A stretch of DNA of 24,907 nt, from positions 1 through 24,907 of IMG/VR virus record IMGVR_UViG_3300037586_001514; one strand, written 5' to 3'. Made by a program: the position numbers and the translations under genes. The notes beneath the pieces were generated by a model, which had not been told where the DNA came from, did not search any database, and worked only from the letters and a program-made list of their open reading frames with translations. Shown piece by piece: positions 22,641-24,907 of the stretch. Numbering within the stretch: the first letter of the stretch is position 1; each line of letters opens with the position of its first letter. This DNA is from a virus.

Positions 22641-22676
22641 AGATAAGGGGGATAATTCCCTCTTATCTTTTATTTT
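22641..22676 (+). terminator. Intrinsic terminator or attenuator between the MoxR and VWA genes
   Basis: AGATAAGGGG (22641-22650) pairs with CCC-T-CTTATCT (22658-22668), followed by TTTTATTTTAT. It may lower expression of the VWA gene relative to its ATPase partner. Confidence 0.8.
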
Positions 22677-22699
22677 ATAAAAATTTAAAATTAAAAAAA

Positions 22700-24043
22700 A
22701 TGGGACAATTAGATTTTAATTGGGGAAGGTATAAAGGTATACTTGGTAATGTCGGTATGGACTGGCTAACCAATACTGCTTATGCTTTTACTCCATATAA
22801 GGATCCTCAAAAGGAAGGTGTTTTGCAAACAGATATTGCTAAAGATACTTCCCAGGATATTACTAAAAAAACCAAAGAACACGTAGGAAAAGTTACATAT
22901 GAGAAAGTATTACAAACAAATGATAGAGAATGGATGGTAACTGATGCCTTTAAAACTTTTTATAATGGTATAAATAAACTTAAAATTACTCCAGATAAAT
23001 ACTGGTGGCATTATCTTATAACCAAGATGAATAATCATCTTATGAAATTAGTTACTAAAGATAACAAGGGATATAGTTATATAGCTATGAGGGCTATTAT
23101 GGAAAGAGTTATTAAGCTTCTCAATGATATGCCAGCTGATCAACAGAAAGAAATGATAGATAAGGCAAATGAAGCTATTGCTAATGATAAAACTCCTGAT
23201 CTGGGAGCTATGGAAAGAGCTATTCAATTGGGATTAAATAAAGCAAGAAAGGATATTAAGAATGCAGAAGAGAATTTTGGTAAAAATGCAGGGAAAGGAT
23301 TAAAAGATGATCTTGATTTATGTGATATAGCTATAGACCCTAAAGTTTCTAAAGCTTTATCTGTAAATAAACATGAGATTAACAAGTTTGTTAAGCATGT
23401 TGCAGATCGTGCGATAGAAGCCACATATGGCGTACCAGAAGTCGTAGAGGAAAGTTTCTTTGATTCTGATACAGCTGATGTAGATGATATTATAAATATG
23501 GAAGACTTTTCACATGCGGCATTACTTTCTGATGTCAATATTAGAAAAAAGAAATATGCTATCAATTTTGATATATATCTAGATGATTCTGGTTCTATGA
23601 ACAGTACTATTAATATAGGAGGCAAATATATAAAAATGAGTACCTTAGCAAGGATATTAGGACTTAAGTTACATATTATGGGACTAGTTAGAGATATATA
23701 CTTATTCTCCAATGGTTATAAAAAAGTAACTATAGGAGAACTCTTTAAAACACGGTTTGGAGGAGGAACTGATATAGAAACTTGTATTAAAAATGCAAAA
23801 GAATTAAAGAGGGCTTCTATCATTATTACTGATGGATGGGATCGTATTAGCACCTATTATAATAAGTGCTATTTTGTTGGATTAGGTCTTAGGCAAACTT
23901 CTGGAGACTTTGCTCGCTATGCAGAAACAGGAAAGTATCATTTTTATGATGATGGTAAATTCCTTGAAAGTACAGTCAAAGAAGAGGATGGATATAACAA
24001 TCAAAAATATAAAGTTGTTGTAGCAAAAGAAAGAAAGAAATAA
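22700..24043 (+). CDS. VWA-domain protein paired with the MoxR ATPase
   Basis: 447 residues from ATG 22700; the frame is open upstream to 22574, but that reading runs through the terminator and gives a Cys/Arg-rich start. The first 280 residues are mostly alpha-helical with charged stretches (DITKKTKEHVGKVTYEKV). The C-terminal 160 form a von Willebrand factor A domain with a complete MIDAS: DDSGSM (Asp295, Ser297, Ser299), GGGTDIE (Thr357) and ITDGWD (Asp378). This is the layout of ViaA-like partners of MoxR ATPases, where the helical part contacts the ATPase and the metal-binding VWA site contacts the target. No signal peptide, so cytoplasmic. The next small gene follows after 24 bases. Confidence 0.85.
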   Translation: MGQLDFNWGRYKGILGNVGMDWLTNTAYAFTPYKDPQKEGVLQTDIAKDTSQDITKKTKEHVGKVTYEKVLQTNDREWMVTDAFKTFYNGINKLKITPDKYWWHYLITKMNNHLMKLVTKDNKGYSYIAMRAIMERVIKLLNDMPADQQKEMIDKANEAIANDKTPDLGAMERAIQLGLNKARKDIKNAEENFGKNAGKGLKDDLDLCDIAIDPKVSKALSVNKHEINKFVKHVADRAIEATYGVPEVVEESFFDSDTADVDDIINMEDFSHAALLSDVNIRKKKYAINFDIYLDDSGSMNSTINIGGKYIKMSTLARILGLKLHIMGLVRDIYLFSNGYKKVTIGELFKTRFGGGTDIETCIKNAKELKRASIIITDGWDRISTYYNKCYFVGLGLRQTSGDFARYAETGKYHFYDDGKFLESTVKEEDGYNNQKYKVVVAKERKK

Positions 24044-24067
24044 GAGACCTATAAAATAAAACCAATC

Positions 24068-24271
24068 ATGAGTAATAATAAAGTAATTAAAGTTGTCGTC
24101 AGAAACGGAGTAGTAACAATAGCGGATACAATTCCTAAAGGTGTCATAGTCATAATAGTTGACTATGACACCGAAGGACGGAATGAAACTGATACTATTC
24201 AAAAAGACGACGAAGGAAAAGAGTATATAGTGAGTATTTATGATAATAACCATAAATATAAACAGCTCTAA
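24068..24271 (+). CDS. Small hypothetical protein
   Basis: 67 residues, beta-rich start (KVIKVVVRNGVVTIADTIPK) and a charged, acidic second half (DYDTEGRNETDTIQKDDEGK). The frame starts just after the VWA gene with an A-rich leader and its neighbours are in the same orientation. Unknown function. Confidence 0.55.
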   Translation: MSNNKVIKVVVRNGVVTIADTIPKGVIVIIVDYDTEGRNETDTIQKDDEGKEYIVSIYDNNHKYKQL

Positions 24272-24318
24272 TTTTGTAACATAAATTTATTAAAAATGGC
24301 AATTAAAAAACCAAAAAT

Positions 24319-24516
24319 ATGACTGGATATGAAAGAACAATGCATGAAGCATACATCCCAGATATTGTAAGGTCTCTAAGATCAATTGCAGAATCTTTAA
24401 AGAAACTAGTTGATATACATGAGGTTATAATTTCTGATCCAGAAGATGAAACAGAACATATTACTGAAGCATACCCAGGAGCTGGATATGGTTATATTCC
24501 TAGAAAAAAAGATTAA
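24319..24516 (+). CDS. Small hypothetical protein
   Basis: 65 residues: an amphipathic helix (DIVRSLRSIAESLKKLVDIH), an acidic stretch and a Gly/Tyr-rich end (YPGAGYGYIPRKKD). An eight-codon mini-ORF (24297-24323) overlaps its start and could act as a leader peptide. A strong terminator follows. Unknown function. Confidence 0.55.
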   Translation: MTGYERTMHEAYIPDIVRSLRSIAESLKKLVDIHEVIISDPEDETEHITEAYPGAGYGYIPRKKD

Positions 24517-24530
24517 GTGTTTTTCATGGT

Positions 24531-24567
24531 AAAAGGGCTCTACAAGGTTGTAGGGTCCTTTTTTTTA
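24531..24567 (+). terminator. Intrinsic terminator
   Basis: AAAGG-(GCT)-CTACAA (24532-24545) pairs with TTGTAG-(GGT)-CCTTT (24548-24561), then a T-run. It separates the small gene from the ligase. Confidence 0.8.
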
Positions 24568-24585
24568 TTTATTAAAACGTAAAAG

Positions 24586-24907
24586 ATGAATTATAGTAAA
24601 ACTATATATAAAATAGATTCTAAAGGTAAAGCTAGATTTCTGCATGTATATGCTGAAGGATCTTGGCTAATACAAGAATCTGGACAGGTGGGTACTGAGA
24701 ATGTTTTAATACATCGCAGTGAGTGTACACCAAAGAATGTTGGTAGATCAAATGCTACTACAGCGGAAGAGCAGGCTGTGTCTGAAGCAGAGAGTAAAAT
24801 AGAAACTAAAATGAGTACAGGTTACTTTGATTCTATAGAAGCTGCTGAAAAAACTACTGTTCTATTGCCTATGTTGGCAAAGAGTTATGATAAAGAAGCG
24901 TATAAAG
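24586..24907 (+). CDS. ATP-dependent DNA ligase, 5' part, cut by the window edge
   Basis: The first 107 residues are present and the gene runs off the right edge. An N-terminal domain of the kind often fused to phage ligases (KIDSKGKARFLHVYAEGSWL, then IQESGQVG, ECTPKNVGRSNATT) is followed by TTVLLPMLAKSYDKEAYK, which matches the start of an ATP-dependent DNA ligase adenylation domain (L-P-M-L-A-x-x-Y-D-K). The catalytic lysine motif (K-x-D-G) lies beyond the window. The ligase would join Okazaki fragments and completes the replication set. Start chosen from the ATG after an A-rich leader (GTAAAAGATG). Confidence 0.7.
   Translation, partial: MNYSKTIYKIDSKGKARFLHVYAEGSWLIQESGQVGTENVLIHRSECTPKNVGRSNATTAEEQAVSEAESKIETKMSTGYFDSIEAAEKTTVLLPMLAKSYDKEAYK

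Noticed and set aside
22574-22699. Upstream extension of the VWA protein
   Set aside because: It overlaps the end of the MoxR gene and runs through a strong terminator hairpin; ATG 22700 has the typical A-rich leader.
23224-23712. Reverse-strand ORF of 162 codons
   Set aside because: It is the antisense of the VWA gene, with low-complexity Ser/Ile/Leu composition typical of shadow frames in AT-rich coding DNA.
1-24907. CRISPR array, insertion sequence or integrase attachment site
   Set aside because: No regular repeat-spacer pattern, no transposase or integrase gene and no matching terminal repeats were found by eye.

Overview
The window looks like part of the genome of a tailed double-stranded DNA phage (or prophage) of a Bacteroidota host. 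Every gene I accept is on the + strand. Genes are tightly packed, often with 4-29 base overlaps, and AT-rich. Starts are preceded by A-rich leaders rather than Shine-Dalgarno sites, and one intergenic region carries the Bacteroidota -7 consensus (TAnnTTTG). The gene content is phage replication, recombination and nucleotide metabolism. No structural gene and no host housekeeping gene is visible. A crAss-like relative is possible (family A polymerase, DnaB, Toprim primase, SF2 helicase, ATP ligase) but is not shown by this segment alone.

Left part (1-8400): small genes of mostly unknown function mixed with an unusual amount of non-coding, hairpin-rich sequence. Four blocks stand out: 1-575, 1965-3310 (two units, split by a promoter-like site at 2419), 7058-7337 and 7342-7749. 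Together they hold roughly 2.6 kb of sequence with no convincing ORF but many perfect helices, GNRA and UNCG tetraloops, candidate pseudoknots and terminators. Next to the first blocks, at 1188-1267, is an 80-nt RNA that looks like the tRNA-like domain of tmRNA (7-bp acceptor stem with G3-U70, A73, T-arm) closed by a short hairpin where the tag-encoding part should be. Short membrane or lipoprotein genes lie among these RNAs. This RNA cluster is the best candidate for something new here; large ornate phage RNAs such as GOLLD and ROOL are the nearest known concept.

Middle and right part (8048-24907): a nearly continuous replication cassette. In order it has an adenosylcobalamin-dependent ribonucleotide reductase, an unknown protein, a family A DNA polymerase with 3'-5' exonuclease, an SF2 helicase, a probable helicase loader/initiator, a DnaB-like helicase, a Sak4-like RecA-fold ATPase, two proteins with SSB-like tails, a Toprim primase, a RusA-like resolvase, a PD-(D/E)XK nuclease, a MoxR-type AAA+ ATPase paired with a VWA-domain protein, and the 5' end of an ATP-dependent DNA ligase cut by the window edge. 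The enzymes would supply dNTPs, open and copy the origin, coat and recombine single strands, resolve junctions and seal nicks. Intrinsic terminators after several genes (3896, 10298, 18105, 22641, 24531) divide the cassette into transcription units.
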